A stretch of DNA of 27,897 nt, from contig OMUM01000088.1 of the NCBI GenBank assembly GCA_900314225.1, forward strand, positions 1-27,897, read 5' to 3'. Shown piece after piece: positions 1-8,550 of this stretch; position 1 is the stretch's first letter; every line of letters begins with the position of its first letter. The DNA is from an uncultured bacterium. GTDB taxonomy: Bacteria; Bacillota_I; Bacilli_A; RF39; UBA660. Under the pieces are notes generated by a model. The model made no database searches. It was not told the origin of the DNA and was given only the letters and a program-made list of their open reading frames with translations. The translations under genes were made by a program, and so were the position numbers.

Positions 1-155
1 AAATATATGATACAACTGATGAAATAATAGAAGCAGCAAGAACAATGGCTCAAGATGAGTTTGATTTACAACCAGGAGACTTAATAGTAGTAACTGGAGG
101 ATTCCCATTAGGTAAATCTAGAACAACAAATTATTTAAGAATAGTTGAAATATAA
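1..155 (+). CDS. pyk: Pyruvate kinase, C-terminal end (partial)
   Basis: Only the last 51 codons are in the window; the gene enters from the left. The visible peptide contains GDLIVVTGGFPLG followed by TTNYLRIVEI and a TAA stop at 153-155. This matches the end of the pyruvate kinase C-terminal alpha/beta domain, where a GD-(L/I)-V-V-VT-x-G-x-P-x-G strand is followed by a T-T-N-x-(L/I)-x-(I/V) ending. Pyruvate kinase turns phosphoenolpyruvate and ADP into pyruvate and ATP in glycolysis, in the cytoplasm. The catalytic domain is outside the window, so completeness cannot be judged. The identification rests on this tail only, but the motif order is characteristic. Confidence 0.8.
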   Translation, partial: IYDTTDEIIEAARTMAQDEFDLQPGDLIVVTGGFPLGKSRTTNYLRIVEI

Positions 156-185
156 AAAGCTGAATAATTTTATTCAACTTTTTAT
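154..185. terminator. Bidirectional intrinsic terminator
   Basis: An inverted repeat (arms about 156-167 and 170-181, two-base loop) lies between the stop of the pyruvate kinase gene and the stop of the leftward radical SAM gene, with T-runs on both sides. In the rightward transcript one arm position is a C/A mismatch; in the leftward transcript the same position is a U.G pair, so the hairpin should be somewhat better leftward. It probably ends both transcripts. Confidence 0.7.
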
Positions 186-964
186 TTTTGATATATATTT
201 TTTACTATACTATTTCTTTCTCTATAGTCAGTTACATATTCTTTGATAGAATCACTAAAACTTTTATCTTTATCATTATAACTATAAGTACTAAATAAAT
301 CTTCTTCTATAAAAGATAATCCATAATCAACAATATTCCCATTAACATCAACACAAATATGTCCCTCAACATTATCATTAATAATCTCTAATCGATTATC
401 TTTTGGAACAGGAACAAATTTAAATTTAGTAAATCTATTCTTTGTCATTTCATTTATTTTATCAATATTTAAATATTTAGCTCTTCCTTTTTTATTAAGA
501 GTATATGAAGTATTATCTAAGGTTAAATCTAACTTTGCTCCAAAAAGTTTATTAAATAATAAATAATTTCTTTTTACTTTATTTTCTAAGTTATATTTTC
601 TTATTTCTTCTCTATGAAATATATCCGATGTAACAACCATTTCTAATTTACTTGTTTCTTTTTTTAATTCATTTAATAATTTTATTATTATATTACTACA
701 TATTGTACCATTAGTAATTATTCCAATTCTATTAATTTTAACATTATATTTTTTAATTAATAAAATAATATCTTCTAAAGCTTTTTTATTTATTAAAGGT
801 TCTCCACCAGATAATAACAATGTATCAATTTCTTTTATATCTTTAAATATTCTATCTAAAGATTCATAATCTATATTTTTTCTTTCTTTATTTCCTCGTA
901 AGCAATGCTCACACTCAATTGTACAATTTCTTGTAACTTCTATATATAAATTTTCAATATTCAT
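182..964 (-). CDS. Radical SAM protein, function unknown
   Basis: A 260-residue protein with the radical SAM cysteine motif CxxxCxxC (Cys14, Cys18, Cys21) close to the N-terminus, followed by SGGEP at 52-56, the S-adenosylmethionine-binding motif of the same barrel. Such enzymes bind a [4Fe-4S] cluster through the three cysteines and cleave SAM to start radical chemistry. No multi-cysteine SPASM or Twitch domain is seen; the second half has only one obvious cysteine (in GHICVDVNGNIVD), so auxiliary clusters are unlikely. It is shorter than most SPASM maturases, so the substrate cannot be named. It is the last gene of the leftward tmcAL-gmk-small membrane protein series, 35 bases after the previous stop, with an AAGGGG ribosome site before the ATG. 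Fold confident, reaction unknown. Confidence 0.8.
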   Translation of the reverse strand: MNIENLYIEVTRNCTIECEHCLRGNKERKNIDYESLDRIFKDIKEIDTLLLSGGEPLINKKALEDIILLIKKYNVKINRIGIITNGTICSNIIIKLLNELKKETSKLEMVVTSDIFHREEIRKYNLENKVKRNYLLFNKLFGAKLDLTLDNTSYTLNKKGRAKYLNIDKINEMTKNRFTKFKFVPVPKDNRLEIINDNVEGHICVDVNGNIVDYGLSFIEEDLFSTYSYNDKDKSFSDSIKEYVTDYRERNSIVKNIYQK

Positions 965-999
965 ACTTATCCCCTTAAAATAATAGATTTTGAAAAGTA

Positions 1000-1332
1000 T
1001 TATAATTTCTCAATTTTTTCTTTAGAATTACTTTTTAAATATAAATCATATAACTTTTGAGTACCATTTTCTAGATAATAATAATGAAATATATATGGTA
1101 TAAATAAACATAATGTTATTAAAAATAATATAAATAAATAGATATTTTCTAATAGTAAGAAACTAATTAGAAACAAAATAGCGGCTATACCAACAAAAAA
1201 AGTTACTATTAAATGAACTAATCTTTCATGTTGAAAAAACTTAATAACTATAATTAATTCATCTTTATTTACTTTATTATTTTTAATATTATTTTCTGTT
1301 TTTTTAATATAATTTTCTAATTTTAATTTCAT
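1000..1332 (-). CDS. Small two-helix membrane protein, unknown function
   Basis: A 110-residue protein with a charged N-terminal segment (about 1-30), two adjacent hydrophobic helices (about 38-60 and 63-85) and a short charged tail. The stretch FFQHERLVHLIVTFF just before and into the first helix, and YYLENGTQKLYDLY after the second, look conserved in character; I recall similar small hypothetical proteins in Bacillota but cannot assign a function. Its ATG overlaps the TGA of gmk (ATGA at 1329-1332), so it is probably translated by coupling to guanylate kinase. No signal peptide or catalytic motif is visible. Confidence 0.7.
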   Translation of the reverse strand: MKLKLENYIKKTENNIKNNKVNKDELIIVIKFFQHERLVHLIVTFFVGIAAILFLISFLLLENIYLFILFLITLCLFIPYIFHYYYLENGTQKLYDLYLKSNSKEKIEKL

Positions 1333-2030
1333 TGTATCTTATCTCCTAAACCTGAATTATCAAAATCTTCTTCATCTTCCATAAGTAATTCATGGACTTC
1401 TTCTTCTTTAGTATCTAAGTATACTTCTTCAATTCTGTCAACTCGGCATTTTTCAGCTTTTAAAATTGCTTCTACCTTGTCAACTGCTTCTTCAATTTCA
1501 TCATTCACAACAACATAGTTATATTTAGTAACTTCATTTATTTCTTTATAGGCCTCATGAAATCTTTTCATTACTTTGTCATTTGATTCTGTTCCTCTTT
1601 TTTTAAGCCTTTTAACTAAAGTCTTTAGAGAAGGTGGCATAATAAAGATAAATATTGCTTCAGGTACTAATTTTTTAATATTAGCAGCTCCTTCAATTTC
1701 AATTTCTAATATTACGTCTATACCTTGTTCAATTTTCTCTTTAATATATTTTTTAGGGGTACCATAAAAGTTTCCCGCATAATTTGTATATTCCAAAAAA
1801 TATCCTTCAGCTATTTTCTTTTTAAAATTTTCTTCTGTTAAATAATAATAATTAATTCCTTCTTTTTCTCCAACACGGGGAAGCCGAGAAGTAGCAGAAA
1901 CTGATAACCAACGATTCTTATTATCTCTTTCCAATAATTTAGAAATAATAGTTCCTTTACCAGCCCCACTTGGAGCACTAATAACAATCAACTGACCACT
2001 ATCTTTTTGTTTTAACATTCTTTTATCCAT
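1329..2030 (-). CDS. gmk: Guanylate kinase
   Basis: Phosphorylates GMP to GDP with ATP, in the cytoplasm, feeding GTP and (p)ppGpp pools. The P-loop is SAPSGAGKGT near residue 20. It is followed by the GMP-binding segment with SATSRLPRVGEKEGINYYYLT, by GNFYGTPK, and by an IEIEGA strand, all in the usual order. Length is 233 residues, longer than the usual 200-210 because of an acidic C-terminal tail (EEEVHELLMEDEEDFDNSG) outside the conserved core. An AAGGAG ribosome site overlaps the end of tmcAL, three bases upstream, supporting the ATG at 2030; a second in-frame Met follows four codons later. Second gene of the leftward operon. Confidence 0.95.
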   Translation of the reverse strand: MDKRMLKQKDSGQLIVISAPSGAGKGTIISKLLERDNKNRWLSVSATSRLPRVGEKEGINYYYLTEENFKKKIAEGYFLEYTNYAGNFYGTPKKYIKEKIEQGIDVILEIEIEGAANIKKLVPEAIFIFIMPPSLKTLVKRLKKRGTESNDKVMKRFHEAYKEINEVTKYNYVVVNDEIEEAVDKVEAILKAEKCRVDRIEEVYLDTKEEEVHELLMEDEEDFDNSGLGDKIQ

Positions 2031-2033
2031 TTA

Positions 2034-3185
2034 TTATATCTCCTTACTATCTTTATAATAATTTATTTTTTGAAATTCCTTTTTATAAAGCTTTTCATTA
2101 TTAGTTATATCATATATTTTAGAAGTATTTATTTCAAATTCTAACATTTTATCTTTATTTTTAGTTATTTTAGAAATAATTGGAATATCAATATCTTTCT
2201 TAACTGAATTTAAATAAACTCTACCTTTATCATTGAAACCAAGTATTCTTATATAACTTATTTCTTTGAAAATGTCATCATCACTTTTCTTAAAATTACA
2301 AAGTATATGTAATAACATTCTACTTATTTTATTATAAGTATATTTTTTAGATTTTACTTTCATTATTAATTCATCAATTGAATTAACTTCATTTATATAT
2401 TTTTTAAATAATTTATCAAATCCAACATCAACTGTTTGATATTCTTCTAAATTATATGAAGTAATTATTTTATATTTAAGTATTTTAAAATAATCATCTA
2501 AATAATGTAAATTAGTAAGATAAGGTATTACGAAACTAGGTACTTCTCTGGTAATAGATTTATTATTTTTTAAAGCTTCTCTTATTGAAGTAGCACTTGA
2601 AAATACCTTATTTAATTCTTTTTCATGATAATTATTTATTCTTTTTATAATTACAGGTTCTATATTATAATTATATTTTAATATTGTCTTTATATAACTT
2701 ACTCCTAATAAATCATTTGGAGTATCTATTTTTTTACCAGTTAAGTCTTCTAATGCTTTAGATAAAGCAGTAGGGTAATTATATCCAAATTTAGAATAAA
2801 TTTTTACTAGTTTATCAAATTCATCATTATTTAATTGAGTACTTGCAATTAATTTTAAATCATCAATATTATCAGATTCACTACCAAAAATAAGTTTATC
2901 TACCTTTAAATATTCAAGTAAAGTAATAGCCCCATAACTAAAATAATCAGCTGATTGAGTAGCAAATGCAAATGGTAATTCAACCACTAAATCAACACCT
3001 GCTTTTAAGGCAATTTCTGTTTTTTTCCATTTATCAATAATAGAAATATCTCCTCTTTGAGTATAATTACCACTTAATATTAAAATTAATTTATAATCGG
3101 GATACATTTCTTTAATTTTTTTAATTTGATACATATGCCCATTATGAAATGGATTATATTCAGCAATTAAACCTATAGCTTTCAT
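2034..3185 (-). CDS. tmcAL: tRNA(Met) cytidine acetate ligase TmcAL (YlbM family)
   Basis: A 383-residue protein beginning MKAIGLIAEYNPFHNGHMYQI, the HxGH-type nucleotidyltransferase start typical of the YlbM/TmcAL family, followed by SGNYTQRGD and VELPFAFATQSADYFSYGA. In Bacillus subtilis this enzyme activates acetate with ATP and acetylates the wobble cytidine (C34) of elongator tRNA-Met. Length is close to the family norm of about 400. The start has an AGAGG ribosome site and a good promoter (3209-3237). It heads the leftward operon with gmk and is divergent from murG across 148 bases. Identification is from the family signature; activity is inferred. Confidence 0.9.
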   Translation of the reverse strand: MKAIGLIAEYNPFHNGHMYQIKKIKEMYPDYKLILILSGNYTQRGDISIIDKWKKTEIALKAGVDLVVELPFAFATQSADYFSYGAITLLEYLKVDKLIFGSESDNIDDLKLIASTQLNNDEFDKLVKIYSKFGYNYPTALSKALEDLTGKKIDTPNDLLGVSYIKTILKYNYNIEPVIIKRINNYHEKELNKVFSSATSIREALKNNKSITREVPSFVIPYLTNLHYLDDYFKILKYKIITSYNLEEYQTVDVGFDKLFKKYINEVNSIDELIMKVKSKKYTYNKISRMLLHILCNFKKSDDDIFKEISYIRILGFNDKGRVYLNSVKKDIDIPIISKITKNKDKMLEFEINTSKIYDITNNEKLYKKEFQKINYYKDSKEI

Positions 3186-3208
3186 AATATTCCTCTTTTC
3201 TTGTTCTT

Positions 3209-3237
3209 ATTTTAACATAGTCGTTTTCTTTTTACAA
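3209..3237 (-). promoter_or_regulatory. SigA-type promoter of the tmcAL operon
   Basis: Read on the minus strand: TTGTAA (3232-3237), a 17-base spacer, then TAAAAT (3209-3214) preceded by TG, so an extended -10. It sits just upstream of the tmcAL ribosome site and fits a vegetative promoter for the tmcAL-gmk-membrane protein-radical SAM series. Confidence 0.65.
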
Positions 3238-3303
3238 TTTGCATATAATAGAATGTAAAGTTAGTTAATTTATAAATATTTCAACAAATAATAATTAAAA
3301 ATA

Positions 3304-3328
3304 TGATATAATCATAACGAGTGGAGGG
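3304..3328 (+). promoter_or_regulatory. Extended -10 promoter and ribosome site of murG
   Basis: TGATATAAT at 3304-3312 is a perfect extended -10 (TGnTATAAT). No good -35 at 16-18 bases is visible; TCAACA lies 20 bases upstream. The leader is very short, and GTGGAGGG (3321-3328) gives a strong ribosome site five bases before the ATG at 3334. Confidence 0.65.
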
Positions 3329-3333
3329 CATTC

Positions 3334-4410
3334 ATGAAAGTTGTTATTGTAGCAGGTGGTACTGGTGGACATATATATCCAGCCATTGCCATTATAAATA
3401 AAATAAAGGAAAAAGAAAAAGATACCAAGTTCTTATATATTGGGACAACTGATCGTATGGAAAAAGACTTAATACCAAAACTTGGCATTAAATATAAAGG
3501 CATTCCAATGACTGGACTTAATAGAAAAAATATTTTCAAAAATTTTAGTGTTTTAAATATGTTTCGCAAAGCTATAAATGAAGCAACTGAAACTTTAAAA
3601 GAATTTGGGCCGGATATTGTAATCGGAGCAGGTGGTTATATTACTTCTCCTGTTTTATATGCTGCCCATAAATTAGGAATTCCTACTTTAATCCATGAGC
3701 AAAACTCCATACCCGGTGTATCTAATAAATTTATTGGTAAATTTGCCGATAGAATTTGTGTTTCTCTTCCAGGAAGTATGAAAATGTTTCCTAAAGAAAA
3801 AACAGTTTATACAGGAAATCCACGAAGTGAAGAAATAATAAAAGTTCCTATTAAGAAAAAAAGTGAAATAGGCATGAATGACAATGAAAAATTAGTTATT
3901 ATTGTAATGGGTTCTTTAGGAAGTACCACTATGACTAAAAAAATTAAAGAGTTAATTCCAGGCTTTAATAATAAAAATTATCAAGTATTAATAATTACAG
4001 GTAATAATTATTACAAAGATTATGAAGAAATAACTATTCCTAATAATGTAAAAATAGTCCCATTTATGAATGATTTAATTAACTTATTAAAAAGTACGGA
4101 TTTAATTATTTCTCGTGCCGGAGCATCTACAATTGCTGAAATTACAGCTATTGGACTTCCTGCTATTTTAGTACCAAGTCCATATGTTACTAATAATCAT
4201 CAATATAAAAATGCTAAAGAATTAGAAGATAATGGTGCCTGTATAATAATTACTGAAGAAGATTTTTCTCGTGATAAAATTATTAATGAAATAGATAAGT
4301 TGTTTGATAATAAAGAGTTATATGATAAGATGAGTGCCTCAAGCAAAAAATTAGGAATAGTTGACTCAGCCACTAGAATATATAATGAAATAAAAAAAAT
4401 TACTAGGTGA
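3334..4410 (+). CDS. murG: UDP-GlcNAc:lipid I GlcNAc transferase MurG
   Basis: Transfers GlcNAc from UDP-GlcNAc to lipid I, giving lipid II, on the inner face of the cytoplasmic membrane. Seen: the N-terminal glycine-rich loop GGTGGH at 8-13, HEQNSIPGVSN at 121-131 and the second glycine-rich loop VMGSLGS near 191-197. SRAGASTIAEI follows at 260-270, and PSPYVTNNHQYKNA at 281-294 corresponds to the donor-binding end of the family. Length 358 is standard. The second loop reads M-G-S-L-G-S rather than the commoner G-G-S-x-G-A, a mild variation. It starts the murG-murB-ftsQ run; its TGA overlaps the murB ribosome site. Confidence 0.97.
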   Translation: MKVVIVAGGTGGHIYPAIAIINKIKEKEKDTKFLYIGTTDRMEKDLIPKLGIKYKGIPMTGLNRKNIFKNFSVLNMFRKAINEATETLKEFGPDIVIGAGGYITSPVLYAAHKLGIPTLIHEQNSIPGVSNKFIGKFADRICVSLPGSMKMFPKEKTVYTGNPRSEEIIKVPIKKKSEIGMNDNEKLVIIVMGSLGSTTMTKKIKELIPGFNNKNYQVLIITGNNYYKDYEEITIPNNVKIVPFMNDLINLLKSTDLIISRAGASTIAEITAIGLPAILVPSPYVTNNHQYKNAKELEDNGACIIITEEDFSRDKIINEIDKLFDNKELYDKMSASSKKLGIVDSATRIYNEIKKITR

Positions 4411-4415
4411 TTAAG

Positions 4416-5321
4416 ATGAAAAATATTATAAAAGATATAAAAAACTTGAATATCAAAATATATGAAAATGTTGATTTAAGTAAGTATACAACCTATAAAG
4501 TAGGTGGTAAATGTCTTGGTATTGCCTATCCAAAAAATACCAGTGAATTGGTATCTCTTTTAAAATTACTAAAAGCTAATTCTATTAAGTATATGATTTT
4601 AGGAAATGGTTCAAATTTACTTTTTAGTAGTAAATTCTATGATGGTATCTTGATTAAGTTAGCTAGTTTTGATGACATCGAGTTTATTGGTAAAAAAAAG
4701 GTTAGAGTTGGTGCCGGATATTCATTAATAAAATTAAGTTTAATGTGTGCTAAAAAAGGACTTACTGGTCTTGAATTTGCATCAGGTATTCCTGGAACAG
4801 TAGGTGGAGCAATTTTTATGAATGCAGGTGCTTATAAGTCTGATATGGGATATGTTGTTGAAAGTGTTAAAGTTTTAACACCAGATAATAACATAATTAA
4901 TTTAGAAAATAGAGAACTTGATTTTCACTATCGTTCCTCCTTTCTACAAAAACATAGAGACTATATTTGCCTAGAGGCCATTTTTGAATTAGAAATTGGT
5001 AAGAGAGAAGCCATCGAACAAGTTATAAGAGAAAGAAGAGAAAGAAGAGTTACTTCTCAACCTCTAGAATATCCAAGTGCCGGTAGTGTATTTAGAAATC
5101 CCGATGGTAATTACGCCGGAAAATTAATTGAAGATTGTGGCTTAAAGGGAAAGAAAAAAGGTGGAGCCATGATTAGTAATAAACATGCAAACTTTATAAT
5201 TAATTATAAAAATGCTAAAAGCGAAGATATTAAATATCTAATTGATTTAGCTCATGATAAAGTTTTAAAAGATTATGGAATAAATATGAAAATTGAACAA
5301 GAATTTATAAATTGGGAGTAA
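4416..5321 (+). CDS. murB: UDP-N-acetylenolpyruvoylglucosamine reductase MurB
   Basis: FAD enzyme that reduces UDP-GlcNAc-enolpyruvate to UDP-MurNAc with NADPH in the cytoplasm. The FAD-binding segment GNGSNLL (63-69) and SGIPGTVGGAIFMNAGAY (123-140) are clear. YRSS (172-175) precedes the C-terminal domain, SAGSVFRNP (221-229) carries the conserved serine, and a late glutamate lies in IEQEF. The short form (301 residues) matches the type II MurB of Bacillota. A GTG at 4407 in the same frame would add three residues, but it lies inside the AGGTGAT ribosome site (4405-4411), so the ATG at 4416 is chosen. Coupled to murG, which ends at 4410. Confidence 0.96.
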   Translation: MKNIIKDIKNLNIKIYENVDLSKYTTYKVGGKCLGIAYPKNTSELVSLLKLLKANSIKYMILGNGSNLLFSSKFYDGILIKLASFDDIEFIGKKKVRVGAGYSLIKLSLMCAKKGLTGLEFASGIPGTVGGAIFMNAGAYKSDMGYVVESVKVLTPDNNIINLENRELDFHYRSSFLQKHRDYICLEAIFELEIGKREAIEQVIRERRERRVTSQPLEYPSAGSVFRNPDGNYAGKLIEDCGLKGKKKGGAMISNKHANFIINYKNAKSEDIKYLIDLAHDKVLKDYGINMKIEQEFINWE

Positions 5322-5323
5322 TT

Positions 5324-6013
5324 ATGGCAAAAAAAATAGTAAAAAGAAAGAAATTAAAATTAGGTAACTTTTTAATAGTCCTTTTAATTTTAACAGTACT
5401 AGTTTTTTTTGTATATTATTTATTACAAGAACCAATTAAAAATATTATTATAAAAAATACTAATTATTTAAATGATGATTATATTATAAATTTAGCTGGT
5501 ATTAAAAATTATCCTAGTTTTTTTCTAACCAGTAGCGGGAAAATAAAAAATAAATTATTAAAATCAGATTACATAGAAAAAGTAACTATAAAAAAAGAGC
5601 CTGGTTTTATATTAGAACTAAATATTGAAGAATCAAGACCATTATTTTATAATTCTAATAATAACAAATATGTCTTAAGCAATAAAAAAGAAATAGCAAG
5701 TGAAACGATAAATAATAGCTTTAGAGTGCCAAGACTTATAAATTATGTTCCAGATAATAAGTATAATAAATTTATAAAAAATATGATTAAAGTAGATGAA
5801 TCAGTATTATCAAAAATTAGTGATATTGAATATTTACCAAATGATTATGATAAAGATAGATTCTTACTATATATGGATGATGATAATATGGTATATCTTA
5901 CTTTAACTAAGTTTAAGATGATAAATCATTATAATGAAGTATTAGCTCAACTTGATAATCATAAAGGTATTTTATATTTAGATAGTGGTAATCATTTTAA
6001 AATAATGGAGTAG
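5324..6013 (+). CDS. ftsQ: Divisome protein FtsQ/DivIB
   Basis: A bitopic division protein of 229 residues. It has a short basic cytoplasmic start (MAKKIVKRKKLK), one transmembrane helix (about 13-34), then a POTRA-type domain running through IKNTNYLNDDYIINLAGI and VTIKKEPGFILELNIEESRP. The rest of the beta domain follows (YVLSNKKEIAS and on). FtsQ/DivIB holds FtsL and FtsB/DivIC in the divisome outside the membrane. The cytoplasmic tail is short compared with several Bacillus and Staphylococcus DivIB proteins. An in-frame TTG at 5312 overlaps murB; GGGAG at 5314-5318 places the real start at the ATG at 5324. Position right after murG-murB is the classical dcw position. Sequence conservation is low, as usual for this family. 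Confidence 0.85.
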   Translation: MAKKIVKRKKLKLGNFLIVLLILTVLVFFVYYLLQEPIKNIIIKNTNYLNDDYIINLAGIKNYPSFFLTSSGKIKNKLLKSDYIEKVTIKKEPGFILELNIEESRPLFYNSNNNKYVLSNKKEIASETINNSFRVPRLINYVPDNKYNKFIKNMIKVDESVLSKISDIEYLPNDYDKDRFLLYMDDDNMVYLTLTKFKMINHYNEVLAQLDNHKGILYLDSGNHFKIME

Positions 6014-6016
6014 TTT

Positions 6017-7327
6017 ATGAGAATTATCAAGAATAATATTCTATATATAGTAGTATTTATTATTTCGTTTATATTACTTATATTATTTGGAAGCAATAAT
6101 ACTGATATTATTTGGAATTATGGTGATTGTATTGCCTTAACTAGAGGATTAATTCCATATAAAGATTTTAATATTATAACAACACCTCTTTATCCATTAC
6201 TTATGAGTAGTTTTTTATTTCTTAATAGTAATTATTATATATTTATTTTAGAACAATCTCTACTAATTACTATTTTATTTTATGTAATAGATAAAAATAT
6301 TGGTCATAAAAGTATATTATTATTTAGTCTATCTCTCTTCCCAAATTTTTATATTCTATTTCCTAATTATAATTTCTTTGTAGTATTTTTAGTAATTATA
6401 ATATATCTATTAGATAAAAAAAATTATAGTGATTTATTTGTTGGAATTTTACTAGGTTTATTAATACTTACAAAACATACCATCGGTGGAGTAATATTAA
6501 TATGCAGTTTAATTTCAACTTTTAGTTTAAAAAAAAGTTTGAAAAGAATAGGTGGATGTATATTACCTGGTATTGTATTTATTATTTATTTGATTATTAC
6601 TAAGTCCCTTTATAATTTTATAAATTTAAGTATTTTTGGTTTGTTTGATTTTAACAATAAGAATAATTTGATTTTACCTTTACCATTAATTGTTTTTATT
6701 TTAATAATAATATACTTAATTTATTCTTTTGTAAAAAATCCAAAAGAAAAAGCCAATTATTATTTATTAGGCAGTTTAATATTTGTATATCCTATAATTG
6801 ATTATTTTCATATAAATTACTTAATATTTATTACATTATATTTTATACTTGAAAAAATTAAAATTAAAAATAATAAAAAATATATGGAAAAAATAAGTGC
6901 TTTTATAATAATAGAATTAATATTTTTTAATATAATTTCAAATATTAACTATTATAAAAATATACATCTTTATAATATAAATCATTTTCAAGGATATTAT
7001 ATGCATAAAGAAGATTATAAATATTTTGATGCTGCTTATAAAAAATATAAAAAATATAATAATTGTAAAATGATAAGTATGCAATCAATGCTTTTTGATA
7101 TTGCAGCTGACAAAAATATTAATTATTTTGACATTCCATTATATGGCAATTTTGGTTATGATGGCATAAATAATATGAAAAAGAAAATATCTAAGATGCA
7201 TAATACTTATATATTTATTAATTATTTTAATAATAGACAATTTGCTAGAGAATTATGTGATTATGTTAAGAAAAAAGGAAAATATATAGAAAAAGTAGGA
7301 GATTATGAGATATATTATATTGAGTAG
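6017..7327 (+). CDS. Polytopic GT-C-like glycosyltransferase (PMT/RgtA type)
   Basis: A 436-residue integral membrane protein with about ten hydrophobic helices and a soluble C-terminal domain (about 320-436) placed outside by topology. The first extracytoplasmic loop carries WNYGDCIALTRGLIPYKDF followed by TTPLYPLL. That acidic-residue-then-G-x-x-P-Y-x-D pattern is typical of family 39/83-like GT-C enzymes, which use polyprenyl-phosphate sugars outside the membrane. The acceptor and sugar cannot be told. It starts three bases after the ftsQ stop with GGAG at 6007-6010, so it is co-transcribed with division genes. Its C-terminal domain aligns with the remnant at 8551-8885, showing a local paralogue family. 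Glycosyltransferase activity is inferred from fold and motif only. Confidence 0.65.
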   Translation: MRIIKNNILYIVVFIISFILLILFGSNNTDIIWNYGDCIALTRGLIPYKDFNIITTPLYPLLMSSFLFLNSNYYIFILEQSLLITILFYVIDKNIGHKSILLFSLSLFPNFYILFPNYNFFVVFLVIIIYLLDKKNYSDLFVGILLGLLILTKHTIGGVILICSLISTFSLKKSLKRIGGCILPGIVFIIYLIITKSLYNFINLSIFGLFDFNNKNNLILPLPLIVFILIIIYLIYSFVKNPKEKANYYLLGSLIFVYPIIDYFHINYLIFITLYFILEKIKIKNNKKYMEKISAFIIIELIFFNIISNINYYKNIHLYNINHFQGYYMHKEDYKYFDAAYKKYKKYNNCKMISMQSMLFDIAADKNINYFDIPLYGNFGYDGINNMKKKISKMHNTYIFINYFNNRQFARELCDYVKKKGKYIEKVGDYEIYYIE

Positions 7328-7334
7328 GTGAATT

Positions 7335-8540
7335 ATGAAAAAAATATTAAATGAAAAAAACATAATTTTATTTATTATATTTATATCTATGTTATCTCTT
7401 AACTATTTATACCCATACATTTCAGATGATTATACTTATATGTATAAATATGATAATTTTGAGAGAATAAAAAATATAAGTGACATTTTTTTCTCTATGA
7501 AAGATCATTACTTCTTGTGGGGTGGAAGAGTACTAGCACACTCTCTAGCAAGCGTCTTCCTCTTACTTCCAAAAAATATATTTAATATATGTAATTCTAT
7601 TATGTATACTATATTTATTTATTTGATTTATTTAATAGGCAGAAGAAATAATAAAGATAATTATAACTATCTATTTATTATTCATTTACTTATTTGGTTT
7701 ATAAATATATCTTTTGGAGAAGTAACTTTATGGTTAACAGGTTCTTGTAACTACTTATGGACAAGTGTAATTATATTATTATTTTTATATTTATTTCATA
7801 AAGAAAATAAAAATGTTATTATATTTTCTATACTAGGAATACTCGCTGGTATGTGTAATGAAAACTTTTCTTTATCTATTATATTTGTTTGTATATTATT
7901 TGTTATTTTTAATAAAAATTATAGAAATAAAAATAACTATATAGGAATTATATTCCTTATAATAGGATATCTCTTCTTATTTTTAGCTCCCGGTAATTTT
8001 ATAAGAGCTAGTGCTGGCGTAAACAATATAATAACTATCACACAAAAAATATTATACTTAATAAAAGTATTTAGTTTATTAATTATTTTTATATTATTAT
8101 TAAGCTATGTTTTATATAAAAAGAATAAATTAAAAAAAGATTACCTTATCTATATATTAGGATCAATTATATGTATATTATTCTTAGTAGTAGCTCCAAC
8201 ATTTTCTCTTCGAGCAACTATAGGGACTCTTATATATAATTTAATTATTATAATTGATATTTTATTCAGCTTTAAGTTTGATCTAAATAAATATATTTAT
8301 CTAATATTAGGAGTTATATATCTAATTAGTTATCTATATACATTACAAGATACTTATAATTTAAATAAGTATATTAACAATTTAAATAACTTTAAGAATA
8401 AAGATGTAGTAATTAATAGATATAAAAGAACTACAAAAAGAGTAATAAATCTTGATATGTTTAATTCTTATAAAAATGATATTATAAATAAAAAAATAGC
8501 TAAGTACTATCATTTAAAAAGTATTAAATTTATAAAATAG
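7335..8540 (+). CDS. Polytopic membrane protein, DUF6056-like (GT-C type)
   Basis: A 401-residue membrane protein with about ten helices. SDDYTYMY at 30-37, WGGRVLAH at 62-69, WLTGSCNYLW near 133-142 and LAPGNFIRA near 217 are the motif series I associate with the DUF6056 family, membrane proteins thought to be GT-C-like glycosyltransferases of surface polysaccharides. The double aspartate in the first outer loop would be the catalytic site if so. It starts seven bases after the previous gene with an AGGTGA ribosome site at the end of that gene. No soluble C-terminal domain of the kind seen in the gene before; it ends in a basic tail. Function not established. Confidence 0.65.
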   Translation: MKKILNEKNIILFIIFISMLSLNYLYPYISDDYTYMYKYDNFERIKNISDIFFSMKDHYFLWGGRVLAHSLASVFLLLPKNIFNICNSIMYTIFIYLIYLIGRRNNKDNYNYLFIIHLLIWFINISFGEVTLWLTGSCNYLWTSVIILLFLYLFHKENKNVIIFSILGILAGMCNENFSLSIIFVCILFVIFNKNYRNKNNYIGIIFLIIGYLFLFLAPGNFIRASAGVNNIITITQKILYLIKVFSLLIIFILLLSYVLYKKNKLKKDYLIYILGSIICILFLVVAPTFSLRATIGTLIYNLIIIIDILFSFKFDLNKYIYLILGVIYLISYLYTLQDTYNLNKYINNLNNFKNKDVVINRYKRTTKRVINLDMFNSYKNDIINKKIAKYYHLKSIKFIK

Positions 8541-8550
8541 TATGTGAAGT

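Noticed and set aside
3312..3569. Leftward open frame antisense to the start of murG
   Set aside because: It lies fully opposite a clear murG sequence, has no ribosome site or family signature, and reflects the complement of a conserved gene. The same applies to the other antisense frames at 1576-1767, 12970-13527, 13731-14063, 20083-20304, 21856-22038, 26847-27080 and 27323-27505.
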